Source: Candidatus Obscuribacterales bacterium
GTDB taxonomy: Bacteria; Cyanobacteriota; Vampirovibrionia; Obscuribacterales; Obscuribacteraceae
DNA length: 64,000 bases
Reading direction: 5' to 3'
NCBI GenBank assembly: GCA_019746975.1
Contig: JAIERK010000143.1
Location: 1 to 64,000, forward strand
Positions within the stretch are counted from its first letter, which is position 1. Each line of letters opens with the position of its first letter. Shown in pieces: positions 19,608 to 28,833 of this stretch. A program made the position numbers and the translations under genes. The notes under the pieces are model-generated. The model had not been told where the DNA came from and did no database searches. It worked only from the letters and a program-made list of their open reading frames with translations.

Positions 19608-19840
19608 GTAAATCGATGTCGATTTACTCAAAAGGCGCCTTGCATTTTGGCAAGTTGGCAGAACGCGGTCGCAGGAGAATAATGCTATGGATCTAACCTT
19701 TAGTCAAAACGGTTAGTCGATATCGATTTAGTCGTGTCGAGAAAAGTTGGAGTTCTGACAAGATTGTCCGAGTTGCTATGGGGCGCTACTTGTTCAAGTG
19801 GAGCATCCTTTTTTCAAACCGTTATTCGATATCGATTTAG
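19608..19840. repeat. Three dispersed palindromes in an intergenic region
   Basis: Three copies of the palindrome family lie between the tandem Usp gene and the converging single Usp gene: one at 19608-19627 (arms GTAAATCGA), one centred on TCGATATCGA at 19717-19726, and one at 19826-19835. The last two share the left flank TCAAAACGGTTA / TCAAACCGTTA and a right flank GTG-GARAAA. Each is followed by a box such as TTTTGGCAAGTTGGCAG, TTCTGACAAG or TTCAGGCAAG. The 337-base gap holds no other feature. Confidence 0.85.
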
Positions 19841-19917
19841 GCTTGTGGAAAAATGAACCAGTTCAGGCAAGAGCCGCGTCATCGAGTCGGCGGAGATTGT
19901 GATCGGAATCAGTGATA

Positions 19918-20346
19918 TTACCGCACTAGGAGTACGGAGCATTTGCACGAACGTGCCAGCTGCGCTGAACGCCTCGGCAACAGGCGACCTATAAAACTGT
20001 TGGGCGTCAGGTCGCTCAGGATCACCAGATCGGTGGTTTTTTCTGAAATCAATTTTTCTACTTCGACCTGCTCGCGCATTCCGCAGTCGAGAATCTCGAT
20101 GATCAGCCTGACGTCACTGTCCTTACAGGATTGAGTGGCGGCGTGCCGGAGCTTGCGGAAGAAGTGGGCAAAATCATCTTTTGTATGGTCTTTTATAAAA
20201 GTCTGGCAGACCACCAGGCGCAAACTAGCTTTTCGGGAGCTAGCTTGCTCAACTGCCTCCGCCAAAAGGCGCCAGGCGTTATCAACTTCAGTTATGCATG
20301 CAAGGACTTGATGCTCTGAAACTACCGTGGACTGTTTACAAAACAT
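19918..20346 (-). CDS. Divergent single-domain universal stress protein
   Basis: A 142-residue protein with the alternating beta/alpha pattern of UspA: HQVLACITEVDNAWRLLAEA at the start, DLVILSDLTPN and CKCSVLLVR at the end. The ATP-binding glycine loop of typical Usp proteins is replaced by SDLTPNSFIGRLLPRRSAQ, so nucleotide binding is doubtful. ATG at 20346. It lies downstream of the sensor kinase, with 86 bases between, on the same strand. Confidence 0.7.
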   Translation of the reverse strand: MFCKQSTVVSEHQVLACITEVDNAWRLLAEAVEQASSRKASLRLVVCQTFIKDHTKDDFAHFFRKLRHAATQSCKDSDVRLIIEILDCGMREQVEVEKLISEKTTDLVILSDLTPNSFIGRLLPRRSAQLARSCKCSVLLVR

Positions 20347-20432
20347 GATGGATACCGATTTCGCTGACAGAGATACACTTCGAGCTTTTCCAGCATAAAC
20401 AACAAATGTTATGAACTTGTGACGGACTCGAT

Positions 20433-21668
20433 TTATGCTTGCGATTTCGATACAGGCAAAATGACCCTGAATGTGGTGCCTTTTCCGACTTCGCTTTCCA
20501 CAGCTACGGATCCGCCGTGCCGCTCTACGGCTGCCTTTACGATTGATAAGCCTAGCCCGGATCCGCCCACATCTCTCGATCTCGATTTGTCCACTCTGTA
20601 AAAACGATCGAAAACACTGTGCAGGCTATCGGGGGGGATTCCCACACCCTGATCGGTCACGGTGATGGTTAAGTGACTATCCTTTTGCTCGATCGACACC
20701 TGGACCTTCCCGTCTTCGTCGCTGTATTTGACGGCATTGTCGATCAGGTTATTGAAGATCTCCAGGATCGACTCTGCATGAGCGCTTATTGTGATATCAG
20801 GAAACGGATTAACAAAAATCTCGATGTTCCGCTCTCTAGCGACGGGAATCAATTCCATTACGACGGTGTCGCAGAAGTCTCTGATTCGGACTTGTGTTCG
20901 CATCATCTCTGCTTCTGGATCTTCGATTCGTGCCAGCACGATCAGATCTTTTGAAAGATGCCGCAATCTCTCGCTAGCTCGTTCCATCATCCTAAAAACA
21001 TCATCTGACATGTTGCCGAGTTTGCCCGGATCCTTCAAGGTCTCGAGACAGGCCTCGATGGTGGCAACAGGCGTATTAAGTTCATGACCTGCGTCGGCTA
21101 CGAATCGTCTCAACATGAGCAAAGTGCGTTCGATCGGTTTGACTGCCTGTCCGGAAAACAGGTAGGCGCAAATGCCTACACCGGCAGCGATGAAAGGTGC
21201 CACCACCATTACAACCAGAAAAAACTGTTCAACTGCGTCGTCTTGCGGTTTTGTCGAAACTTGCAGCTGAATGAAGCCCTCGTGCTTGCCCTTATGGTCA
21301 ACCTTGACGTACATCGACCGCAAGTTTTTGTCGTCGGTTCGTAGCCGGAGAGTTCCGTTGAAGAGCTGTTCGACACCGTCCGGTCCATATTGTTCCAGAG
21401 CATTGCCCTTGGCGTCGAACAGCTGAACCGTCGCCAGTATTGGATCGTTATCTTTGGCTTCCACATACCAGTTTTTCAAGCTCGGGTGTCCGTCTACTAT
21501 TTTCACGGACGGTCTGAGTTCTGCAATCAAGTCTTCCAGGCCGACGTCGACGCTGCGCATCAGGTTCGTTTTAAAAACCATCACCGAAGCAATGCTGTCT
21601 ATAGAATAGAGCAGCATAACCATACAAACGAACCAGAGCGCAAGTTTGATCCTTATACTATCAACCAT
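20433..21668 (-). CDS. Membrane sensor histidine kinase
   Basis: Inner-membrane two-component kinase of about 411 residues. Two membrane segments flank a ~140-residue periplasmic sensor. The phosphoacceptor box is DAGHELNTPVATIEA, followed by the N box NNLIDNAVKYS, the G1 box DQGVGIPPDS and the G2 box GGSGLGLSIVKAAVERHGG. The ATG at 21668 overlaps the stop of the response regulator gene, so the pair is translationally coupled. The signal sensed cannot be read; neighbouring Usp genes point to stress. Confidence 0.93.
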   Translation of the reverse strand: MVDSIRIKLALWFVCMVMLLYSIDSIASVMVFKTNLMRSVDVGLEDLIAELRPSVKIVDGHPSLKNWYVEAKDNDPILATVQLFDAKGNALEQYGPDGVEQLFNGTLRLRTDDKNLRSMYVKVDHKGKHEGFIQLQVSTKPQDDAVEQFFLVVMVVAPFIAAGVGICAYLFSGQAVKPIERTLLMLRRFVADAGHELNTPVATIEACLETLKDPGKLGNMSDDVFRMMERASERLRHLSKDLIVLARIEDPEAEMMRTQVRIRDFCDTVVMELIPVARERNIEIFVNPFPDITISAHAESILEIFNNLIDNAVKYSDEDGKVQVSIEQKDSHLTITVTDQGVGIPPDSLHSVFDRFYRVDKSRSRDVGGSGLGLSIVKAAVERHGGSVAVESEVGKGTTFRVILPVSKSQA

Positions 21669-22341
21669 CGTCGCTCTGTAGCTTGTATCCAACTCCGTAA
21701 ACCGTAGCGATAATAGATGGCTGCCCCGGCGTGTCAAGTTTTTTCCTTAGTCTGGTGATGTGACCTCTAACACTATCGTTATGTGCAGAAGTCTCTGACT
21801 CCCAAACGTTTTCAAGCAGCTCTTCTGGACTAAAAACTCGTTGCGGGTGACGGACGAAAAATTCAAGCAGTCTGAACTCTTTTGGCAGAAGATGAACCTC
21901 CACACCGTCTTTGAGTACTTTATGTTGATCAGAATCGACAAGTACGTCGCCAATTTGAAATGTGTTCGACCCCGCTACGCTTCCTCGTCTGAGTAAAGCC
22001 TTTACACGATACTCGAGCTCTTTTAAATGAAACGGTTTTGTTAGATAGTCATCTGCTCCTGCAAGAAATCCCAACTCCTTATCTTGAAGCGAACTTTTGG
22101 CAGTCAGAAAAAGAATTGGAGTCGCTCCTCTCGATTGTCTGTATTGTCGGCAGACTTCAAAACCATTCATGCCGGGAAGCATAACATCGAGAATGATCAC
22201 ATCGTACTTCGCTACCTTGAGCTTGTGAAGCGCTGTGGCGCCGTCGTGAGCAACCTCTACCAGGTGATGTTCTCGTGCAAGCCAGTTGTTGATCAGTGAA
22301 GCTAGATCCAGTTCGTCCTCGACCAAAAGGACTTTTGCCAT
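21661..22341 (-). CDS. OmpR/PhoB-family response regulator
   Basis: A 226-residue DNA-binding regulator. The receiver domain (residues 1-120) has the acidic pocket VEDELD, the phosphoacceptor Asp in VIILDVMLPGMNGFEV and the Lys in DDYLTKPF. A winged-helix domain follows (LLPKEFRLLEFFVRHPQ, then the C-terminal hairpin ending VYGVGYKL). ATG at 22341 after GGGGA. It sits directly upstream of and overlaps its sensor kinase. Targets are probably the Usp genes and the former ATPase, an inference from order only. Confidence 0.95.
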   Translation of the reverse strand: MAKVLLVEDELDLASLINNWLAREHHLVEVAHDGATALHKLKVAKYDVIILDVMLPGMNGFEVCRQYRQSRGATPILFLTAKSSLQDKELGFLAGADDYLTKPFHLKELEYRVKALLRRGSVAGSNTFQIGDVLVDSDQHKVLKDGVEVHLLPKEFRLLEFFVRHPQRVFSPEELLENVWESETSAHNDSVRGHITRLRKKLDTPGQPSIIATVYGVGYKLQSDDG

Positions 22342-22414
22342 TTCCGTGTCCCCTAATATCCAATAATAAGACTAGCAGAGGATGGTGGTTAGCGCAGCCC
22401 GTCCGATCACACTT

Positions 22415-23561
22415 TCATAACAAGGACGGTTTTTTTTCATTGCTGGAAAGCCAACCAGATAAATTAGTGACAAGCAACGACATCGTAGATGCCGTTATCG
22501 CTATTCCGACGTCAGGCATCGAAAGTGGCACAGTCCCCAGCCCTCTTGCAAGACCTGGTACATATATGGCTATCGCTACAAGCGTATAAAAGATTGCCAG
22601 CATCAGATACATGAAACTATTGATCGGTGCCGACTGTCTGGATTGATCGTCGGAACCACTGACGGACAGCCAGTTCTAGGCTTGGAAAAGAAGTCCGAGT
22701 GAGATTGTCGCGAACGCTATTGTCAGGGTGGTGTCATCGCTAATACCGCATCGATTGCACCAGAGAATTGCGCCAATCACTGATGCTGTAACCAGAATCG
22801 CTCGAATTAGTATCTGTCGGCACTCAAATCCGCCCAGAAGCTTTCCGAAGGATCTCTGGGTGGACGTTGCATCATCCCTGGTGCAGCGCCCTGTAGGACG
22901 ATGCCCAACTCTGAAAACACATGCATAATCAAGTTCAGCCACAGAAGCTGCAGTGGGTTCAACGCCAGTGTTCCCATGAAGATCATGGCTGTCGCGATTG
23001 TCACCACGGATGCCACCGTTGCTGTGAGAAGGTAACAGATTGAACGCCTGATATTGTCGTAGATTATTCGACCTGGCTCGATGGCGATAACGATTGTTGT
23101 GAAATTATCATCGCGAGGGAAATCTGCGCTTTCCACTCTGTGGCGAAACCGACGATTGCGTTGATGATTACTGCCAGAAGAATTGCTATTGCTTGTAAGA
23201 CTTACTGCGTAAAAAATGAGATGGCGCTGGCGACCAGCAGTAGAACGACTACGCTCGATTGAACTTGCCGGATGAAAAGGTCGAACAAGCTCGAGCTCTG
23301 CCTGCCCTTCACTTCATTGCGACCAATCTGGGTCAATCGTCCCAAGGCAACTTCTTCAGTCAGGCCGCTTCGAGCATCGGATTTGAGGCGACGTATTATT
23401 TCTGCAATGTCGGCTGAGCGAAAATCCAATGGCGGCGATGCCTTGTTGGATTCGACCTTGCTGAAGTTGGTTTCGTTATCTGATTGACCATCGATCGATT
23501 TAGACCTTATAAGAATTCCCTTCCATGACCAGCTCTGGGATTGGCAGGAACGCGATGTCAA
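22415..23561 (-). pseudogene. P-type cation-transporting ATPase remnant
   Basis: The minus strand holds the two ends of a Ca2+-type P-ATPase without its core. From 23561 the N-terminal cation-ATPase domain reads GLTEEVALGRLTQIGRNEVK and reaches the first membrane helix at ISFFTQ. An in-frame TAA (23202-23204) interrupts it, and the frame continues with AIVGFATEWKAQ of the second helix. Near 23120 it jumps to the C-terminal part, DDNFTTIV, then PLQLLWLNL and PGMMQRPPRD. Further frameshifts lead to the last helices down to 22415. About 500 residues, including the DKTGT phosphorylation site, are gone. It cannot be functional. Confidence 0.9.
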
Positions 23562-24013
23562 TGACCCTGAGATTCGATCTTCGCTTTAATGATTTCGACG
23601 GAGCAGGGTGATTGTTTTAGGACTTCTTCGGCGACGCTTCCCAGAAAGAAGTGCGACAGACCGCGTCGTCCGTGCGAGCCGACAATAATGAGATCGGCTT
23701 TCCAGCTCTCGGCGTAGCGGCAAATTGTGTTGGCGACCGGACCTGTCTCCACATGGTTTTCCACGGTCAGTCCAGGTAGGGCGAGCTCAATCTTCTGCTT
23801 GGCTCGCTTAGTGATATCGTCGCACTCTTGGTACAGTTGCTCGTCGATGCTAGTCGCTGTGGGCGGGACATAGCCCAAACCGACTTCTGCCGGTATGAGC
23901 TCCACCACGGATAACACCATGAAACTATCGTCGTGATTCCATGGGCGGTGGGCGATGAATTCGAGGGACTTCATTGAACAGTCCGATCCATCAATTGCAA
24001 CTAAAGTTCTCAT
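23558..24013 (-). CDS. Universal stress protein, single domain
   Basis: A 151-residue UspA protein starting MRTLVAIDGSDCSMKSLEF and ending with GSHGRRGLSHFFLGSVAEEVLKQ-type G2xG9xGS motif, so ATP binding is likely. The open frame extends upstream to 24187, but the ATG at 24013 follows a strong GAGGAAAG ribosome-binding site and gives the family's usual length. It lies just upstream of the decayed ATPase, with which it was probably co-transcribed. Confidence 0.9.
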   Translation of the reverse strand: MRTLVAIDGSDCSMKSLEFIAHRPWNHDDSFMVLSVVELIPAEVGLGYVPPTATSIDEQLYQECDDITKRAKQKIELALPGLTVENHVETGPVANTICRYAESWKADLIIVGSHGRRGLSHFFLGSVAEEVLKQSPCSVEIIKAKIESQGH

Positions 24014-24228
24014 CACACTTTCCTCGGTTAACCGGCGAATCATCGGAGTACGATTCTGCCCTGGATTACATAGCATTTTTCTAATCAGGCAAAGCGTCTG
24101 AGCGAGGAGAAGGTCATAAATTCCACTTTGGACGGCACAATAGTGACGCAGCTCTGATGAGCCAGCGAACATCCAAATCCCTCTCAATTAGTCTTTCGAG
24201 GAGCGTGATCTCGATGATGCGATTTTTG

Positions 24229-24438
24229 TCAGTCCCCTGCCCTAAGATCGGCTTGCGTCAACATTTCATGATAGTCGGGATCGTCATCTGCATAAATAAT
24301 CACCATGCGATTGAGGTCAGTCGATGCGCAATTCGGACAGCTTACATGTCTGCTTAACAAGCAGAATTCGGTGAAACACTCCTGGCATTGATATTCGATT
24401 TTTCTTTCCGTGGCTGGGGTTTTCTTTAGTGCAAACAT
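24229..24438 (-). CDS. Small zinc-ribbon protein
   Basis: A 69-residue protein with two Cys pairs, YQCQECFTEF and SCPNCAST, spaced as in a zinc ribbon of the FmdB/rubredoxin-like kind, and an acidic C-terminus (ADDDPDYHE). ATG at 24438 after GGAGAGG. Cytoplasmic; may bind nucleic acid or protein. Upstream of the Usp gene on the same strand but 215 bases away. Family not certain. Confidence 0.75.
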   Translation of the reverse strand: MFALKKTPATERKIEYQCQECFTEFCLLSRHVSCPNCASTDLNRMVIIYADDDPDYHEMLTQADLRAGD

Positions 24439-24654
24439 ATTCAGACCTCTCCAGCTCGTCCTTGTGATATTTGGGCTCCACTTAAGTTATGCCTTATTTT
24501 TTCGGACCCGTACCACCGGAACCGCCAGTCTCATACGGTTTTATTGCAATATTTTCTCCGTGTGCGAACTTCAAGATATGACGGATAGCTACATCACAAA
24601 ATGTCTACCTAACTTTGTAATAAGTAGACAGCCTCTAGCCTCACGCGTATTCTT

Positions 24655-26214
24655 TTGCGTACGGATCTCTATGTCGACAATCGGGTTTCCAACTTGAGAC
24701 ATTGGTTTAGCTACCTATCAATCCTCATTTTCGGCTGGCTATCTATTGGCGTTCACCCGTGCCTCATCGAAGCTGCCTCGGCTCAGATGCCACCTGCCAG
24801 GCTGAAGCTTCCTTCTGGTGTGAGGAGACAGGTCAAGGCTCGAAAGTCTACTCAGATGGTGCCGAACACGCTCGTCATCATGCCGGATATTGAGATCATG
24901 GCGCAGCAGCAGGAATCAATGAAGCGAAATGCTGAAGCCAAGAAGCCTGATACTAAGCTAGCGAAGACAGTCAAGACACCGCCGCAATCTCTGCGAGCAA
25001 TGACGCTCAAGAACTACGGACCAAATGGCCAAATCATAGGTGGGGGCAGAAGCGTATCTTCGAATACAAGTCCGGCTTCTGAGACCGGCAAGCCAATTGG
25101 TGTAAAACCTGGCAACAAGAAGGTGGAGGTCGAAGAGGACCTCCCTACCGCCATAAAGAACATGGGTGGCAAAGTTGTAGAGACGATCGGCGAAGGATCG
25201 CTTTTGACCTGGGTTGTGCAATTCGAGAACACTGAAAAGTTCCTGGAGGCCGAGCGCAAGCTCACCTTCGACAAACGCATTGCGTCACTACAACGTGACT
25301 TTCTGTTTCACAACAATGGGGCAATCGACCCTAGTTCGCTCAACGACCCCTATATCGCTTCCCAATGGTATATGACCGCGCTGAATGTGTACGGCGCTTG
25401 GGGGTTGAGTAGGGGTAGTCGTAACGCGATCGGAGTGTTGGATTCAGGAACGAATGGCAGGCTCAAAGAGCTCGAAAACAAGTGTTATCCTGGATACGAT
25501 GCTGTTGATAAGAATTTGCTTCAAGCGGACGTGGATGGGCATGGCACCATGGTCGCCACTACTGCCGCTGCCACCGCCGACAACGGTGTAGGCACGGCTG
25601 GTCCGGCTACTAACTCCGTAATCTACCCAGTCAGAGTAGGTTATGCCGATGGGACCGTTTCTGTTGCTGCGATTCTCAGAGGCATTCTCAAGTGCGGCGA
25701 GTTCGGAGTAAAAATTATCAACATCAGTTCTAACGGCGATCCTCCTTTCACGTTTGCCCGCAAAGAATACAATCGTGTTCTTCACAAGTATTTGAAGTGG
25801 TACCACGATGAGAAGGGGGGGTTGGTCTTCAATTCGGCAGGCAACTCCGGAACTCGCGATCCAAGCAACTTGCAGCCGTACTTGATCGTCGTATCCGCTC
25901 TGGATGAAGATTACTCCTTGGCCTACTTTTCCACTTACGGGGGAAGTATTTGGTTCACCGCTCCTGGTACCAACATATACTGTTCTGACCGAGACGGCTC
26001 TATTGTATCGGTGGCGGGTACATCATTCAGCTCTCCGCTTGCGGCATCGATTGCCGCTCTGCTCTGGGGGGCCAATCCGGGAATGTCTAACTTGGATATC
26101 GAACGGGTGATGATTGCGTCCTGTCGGAATGCTGGTGCCCGACCCTGGAATCGTTACTTCGGATTTGGACTTCCTGATGCGGAAAAGGCAATGAAGGCGG
26201 TGCTTGGAAAGTAA
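24655..26214 (+). CDS. Exported subtilisin-like serine peptidase (S8)
   Basis: A 519-residue exported protease. A hydrophobic segment near residues 18-38 acts as signal peptide or anchor. A ~190-residue propeptide-like region precedes the catalytic domain. The Asp is in GVLDSGTNG, the His in DGHGTMVATTAAA and the Ser in VAGTSFSSPLAASIAAL, with the oxyanion Asn in FNSAGNSG. All triad residues are present. The start is weak: the frame opens with TTG at 24655 and has no in-frame ATG before the signal sequence. The next gene overlaps its stop. Confidence 0.88.
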   Translation: MRTDLYVDNRVSNLRHWFSYLSILIFGWLSIGVHPCLIEAASAQMPPARLKLPSGVRRQVKARKSTQMVPNTLVIMPDIEIMAQQQESMKRNAEAKKPDTKLAKTVKTPPQSLRAMTLKNYGPNGQIIGGGRSVSSNTSPASETGKPIGVKPGNKKVEVEEDLPTAIKNMGGKVVETIGEGSLLTWVVQFENTEKFLEAERKLTFDKRIASLQRDFLFHNNGAIDPSSLNDPYIASQWYMTALNVYGAWGLSRGSRNAIGVLDSGTNGRLKELENKCYPGYDAVDKNLLQADVDGHGTMVATTAAATADNGVGTAGPATNSVIYPVRVGYADGTVSVAAILRGILKCGEFGVKIINISSNGDPPFTFARKEYNRVLHKYLKWYHDEKGGLVFNSAGNSGTRDPSNLQPYLIVVSALDEDYSLAYFSTYGGSIWFTAPGTNIYCSDRDGSIVSVAGTSFSSPLAASIAALLWGANPGMSNLDIERVMIASCRNAGARPWNRYFGFGLPDAEKAMKAVLGK

Positions 26215-26396
26215 TGGAACAGATCAAGCGGGCCGTTATTCAAATACTAATCCGCTTTCTCGAGTGGTTAACGTCGACCCGGGCAAAACCTCGTGGTAGC
26301 GACATACCGCTCTCGGATCTCGTCGATGCGAACGAAAATGGTAAAGAGCGTTCAAAAGAAGAGACTAATAATCAAAGCGAACATCGGCATGATTAG
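26214..26396 (+). CDS. Small coupled protein after the subtilase
   Basis: A 60-residue frame whose ATG overlaps the stop of the protease gene (TAATGG), a typical coupling arrangement. An amphipathic or weakly membrane-seeking helix (IKRAVIQILIRFLEWLTS) is followed by a highly charged tail rich in Glu, Lys and Asn. It could be a partner or inhibitor of the protease; this is inferred from the overlap alone. Not recognised. Confidence 0.5.
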   Translation: MEQIKRAVIQILIRFLEWLTSTRAKPRGSDIPLSDLVDANENGKERSKEETNNQSEHRHD

Positions 26397-26584
26397 CTCG
26401 TCTTCCTGACTGCTGCCGGTAGTTCAAAGAGATCTAATTCACAATATCAAAGGTGCTTCGACTGGAAACGCTCTTCTGGCACGGGGACTCGGCATTGTTT
26501 GCTGATTTGTCGCGCTCTTGACGTCTCTGATGTATCGGTGCTTAAACTATTCATCTGGGCGTGTAGTGCTGGATTTGATGAGAT

Positions 26585-27919
26585 ATGTCTAACTCGTCTT
26601 CTTTGAGTGATTTTTTCAACGTTCAAAAAGGTGAACGCATGAAGACCTTCTTGCTCTTCATGTGGCTCTTTTTGTTCATTTGTGTCTACTATGTTTTGCG
26701 TCCTATCCGGCGCGGAATGGTGCTTGACGGACTCGGTAACGAGTATATGCCGTTCGTATATATGGGCACTGCTCTTGTGACAGGGCTTGTAGTCTGGGTT
26801 TATTCCAAATTCGCCTACTTGCCTCGGAAAAAACTGATAGGCTCGATCTACGGTATTTTCTTCGTCAATCTTCTCTTGTGGTGGCAAGCATTCCAGTTTG
26901 AATCCAAAATTACCTCCGGGCTGTTCTGGATCTGGTTGGATGTCTTCTCGATTATGGGAGTCACCCTGTTCTGGATGTATGCCAACGATCTGTTTAACAG
27001 CTCGAGCGCCAAGCGTCTGTTCGGAATCGTGGCAGCCGGAGGCGGCCTGGGCGCCGTGCTTGGAAGCTCGCTGACCGCCTCGTTAGTTCAAGTCATCGGT
27101 GCGACCAATATGCTATTGGTCGCGGCTGGATTCGTCGCTGCAACATTAGCCATCTTTCTCTACATTGAGAAAATCAACGAAGGCAAGGCGCTCACCCAAC
27201 GAGCAGTGGCGTCCGACTCCAAAGTCGAGGATAAGTCTTCCGGGTTGGGGAAGGCCTTCTCCCTGCTCGCGAGTAACAAGCTCCTTCTGCTATTGACCCT
27301 TGTCGTCTGTTTGGAGCGTATAACTCCTGACTTGGTCCAGTTTGTTTATCACGAAGTTCTGCATTCGATGGCCACCGGTCGTGACGCTATCGCCGCTCTC
27401 GACGCAAATTTGGAGAGATGGCGTGCCATGTGCGAATTCGTCATCGAGTTATTCCTTGTAGCGGCCGTCCTCAAGCGTGTCGGTTCGGCTCCTTGCCTTG
27501 CTTCATCTGGTGTGGCTATCGTGGCAAGTTTGCTTACCTTCGCGATATTTGCCAATCCACTGATCATCGTTGCGATTTTCCACGTTGACGAAGCCCTTCG
27601 ACATTCCTGGTTCAAAGCAGCGAAAGAGTTGACCTACACGGTGACGAGTCGCGATGTGCTGTATTCGGTCAAACCGGTCATAGAAATGTTTTTCTATCGG
27701 TTTTCTCGAGGTTTCGCCGGGGTCTTGATTCTTCTTGCTAACTCGGTGCTCGGGTTGGGAACAACCGGAGTACTCACGCTCGGAGTATTGTGTGCAACGG
27801 CCTGGGTGGTAGTTGCGCTGAAGCTGAACACAGAGTTTCGCCGCCTCGAGCTGGAAGCGCTCTACAATCGCGAAGATGATGTCACTGCCGACAAAAAACG
27901 TAAGCCGGTTGCTGTCTAG
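26585..27919 (+). CDS. NTP/NDP exchange transporter-like membrane protein (Tlc family)
   Basis: A 444-residue polytopic membrane protein of about 12 segments. The opening, FFNVQKGER then YYVLRPIRRGMVLDG, is characteristic of the ATP/ADP translocase (Tlc/Npt) superfamily and its free-living relatives within the MFS. The ATG at 26585 keeps the conserved N-terminal helix; the ATG at 26639 has a better ribosome-binding site (AAGGTGA) but would remove it. In Chlamydia and Rickettsia the family imports host ATP; in other bacteria the substrate is unknown. No lifestyle can be concluded from this gene alone. Confidence 0.82.
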   Translation: MSNSSSLSDFFNVQKGERMKTFLLFMWLFLFICVYYVLRPIRRGMVLDGLGNEYMPFVYMGTALVTGLVVWVYSKFAYLPRKKLIGSIYGIFFVNLLLWWQAFQFESKITSGLFWIWLDVFSIMGVTLFWMYANDLFNSSSAKRLFGIVAAGGGLGAVLGSSLTASLVQVIGATNMLLVAAGFVAATLAIFLYIEKINEGKALTQRAVASDSKVEDKSSGLGKAFSLLASNKLLLLLTLVVCLERITPDLVQFVYHEVLHSMATGRDAIAALDANLERWRAMCEFVIELFLVAAVLKRVGSAPCLASSGVAIVASLLTFAIFANPLIIVAIFHVDEALRHSWFKAAKELTYTVTSRDVLYSVKPVIEMFFYRFSRGFAGVLILLANSVLGLGTTGVLTLGVLCATAWVVVALKLNTEFRRLELEALYNREDDVTADKKRKPVAV

Positions 27920-27921
27920 AA

Positions 27922-28191
27922 TTGGACTCGAGCGTTGCACTTGTCTCCGGTTTCGACGGACGAACCAGTAAAATCGGACCAGATACATTACCAGGCAGTC
28001 TTCTGTCGTCGGGACTGATTCTTGGCATACTTGCATTTGTGTTCTGTCTTGGCATTCGAGCTCGCAAAGAGGCACCGAAATTGGTGCCTGCCTATTCCAG
28101 TTCAAGTTGCAATGGAGTGAGAAGTGAGATCCTTAATTCACCACAGCCTTCCTTCATAGCGAGGCATTTTGTCTGCAATCGTTTCAAGTAG
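27922..28191 (+). CDS. Possible small membrane protein
   Basis: An 89-residue frame beginning with TTG 2 bases after the transporter stop. It has one convincing membrane segment (LLSSGLILGILAFVFCLG) followed by RARKE, and a nondescript tail that runs into the 3' end of the convergent receiver gene. No ribosome-binding site. It may be a real short membrane protein whose tail has been altered, or chance. Confidence 0.3.
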   Translation: MDSSVALVSGFDGRTSKIGPDTLPGSLLSSGLILGILAFVFCLGIRARKEAPKLVPAYSSSSCNGVRSEILNSPQPSFIARHFVCNRFK

Positions 28192-28554
28192 TTCGTCCCG
28201 GAGTTCCATGTAGTTGAACGTCTCCATTGTGACGTACTTATCTGCTCCTATCGCTCTAGCGGCAATTTGCAATCCGTCACGTACAGAACGAGCGAACCTT
28301 GATGATTGTGAGCAGTAAAAAACAAACGGAATATGACTCGTCTCCGGATTTTCCTTAGCGAGCTTTAGAAAGTCGAATACGCTGCCGTCGTGCTCAAGGT
28401 GAACCGCAGAGACAATTAGATCTACCTCGGAATTTAGGCGATCGAGTGCTTCGTCGACCGTGCCGACGTGCGCGAGATCACAGTCCGGGAGACTTAACTC
28501 AATGTTTGCAATATTTTCTGGTTTTTCTTGCAGCACAAGAACGCGGATGGTCAT
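28138..28554 (-). CDS. Atypical receiver-domain protein
   Basis: A 138-residue stand-alone receiver fold: MTIRVLVLQEKPENIANIE, beta-alpha repeats, and IPFVFYC in the fourth strand. Where the phosphoacceptor Asp normally ends the third strand it has DLIVSAVHLEHDGSVF, so phosphorylation at the usual place is unlikely. The usual Lys is present only loosely (ADKYVT). It may act as a phosphorylation-independent adaptor. No kinase next to it. Confidence 0.75.
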   Translation of the reverse strand: MTIRVLVLQEKPENIANIELSLPDCDLAHVGTVDEALDRLNSEVDLIVSAVHLEHDGSVFDFLKLAKENPETSHIPFVFYCSQSSRFARSVRDGLQIAARAIGADKYVTMETFNYMELRDELLETIADKMPRYEGRLW

Positions 28555-28668
28555 TAGCTGTGGTTGAGACTAGTGGCTGTTTTATAGCTCAGGTTTCTTT
28601 AGCTGATGCGAGAAATGCAAAAGGTCTGATTGGTACAACGATAACCCTCTCGTCGTTGATTAGTCGAT

Positions 28669-28833
28669 CTAATACGGACTGCAATCCACGCTCTTATCGT
28701 TTTTGATCTGGTGCCAGGTCACGACACAAGCAATAAAGAGGATCGCGAGTCCGATGAATCCCAAGATGTGTGTACCGGTGACTTCGTCCCAGTGGACGAA
28801 GTAGCAGAGCATCGGCAAGTTGGTAAGGTTCAC
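28669..28833 (-). CDS. 54-residue single-pass membrane protein
   Basis: A GTG at 28833 preceded by AAAGGAAATAAT opens a 54-codon frame ending in TAG at 28669. The product starts M(V)NLTNLPMLCYFVHWD and has one membrane helix, HILGFIGLAILFIACVVTW, then a short charged tail. The strong ribosome-binding site and the clean helix argue that it is real. Function unknown. Confidence 0.6.
   Translation of the reverse strand: MNLTNLPMLCYFVHWDEVTGTHILGFIGLAILFIACVVTWHQIKNDKSVDCSPY

Noticed and set aside
23485-23500. ATCGATCGATTTAG as another palindrome copy
   Set aside because: The centre is ATCGATCGAT, not TCGATATCGA, the flanks do not match, and it lies inside the former ATPase gene.
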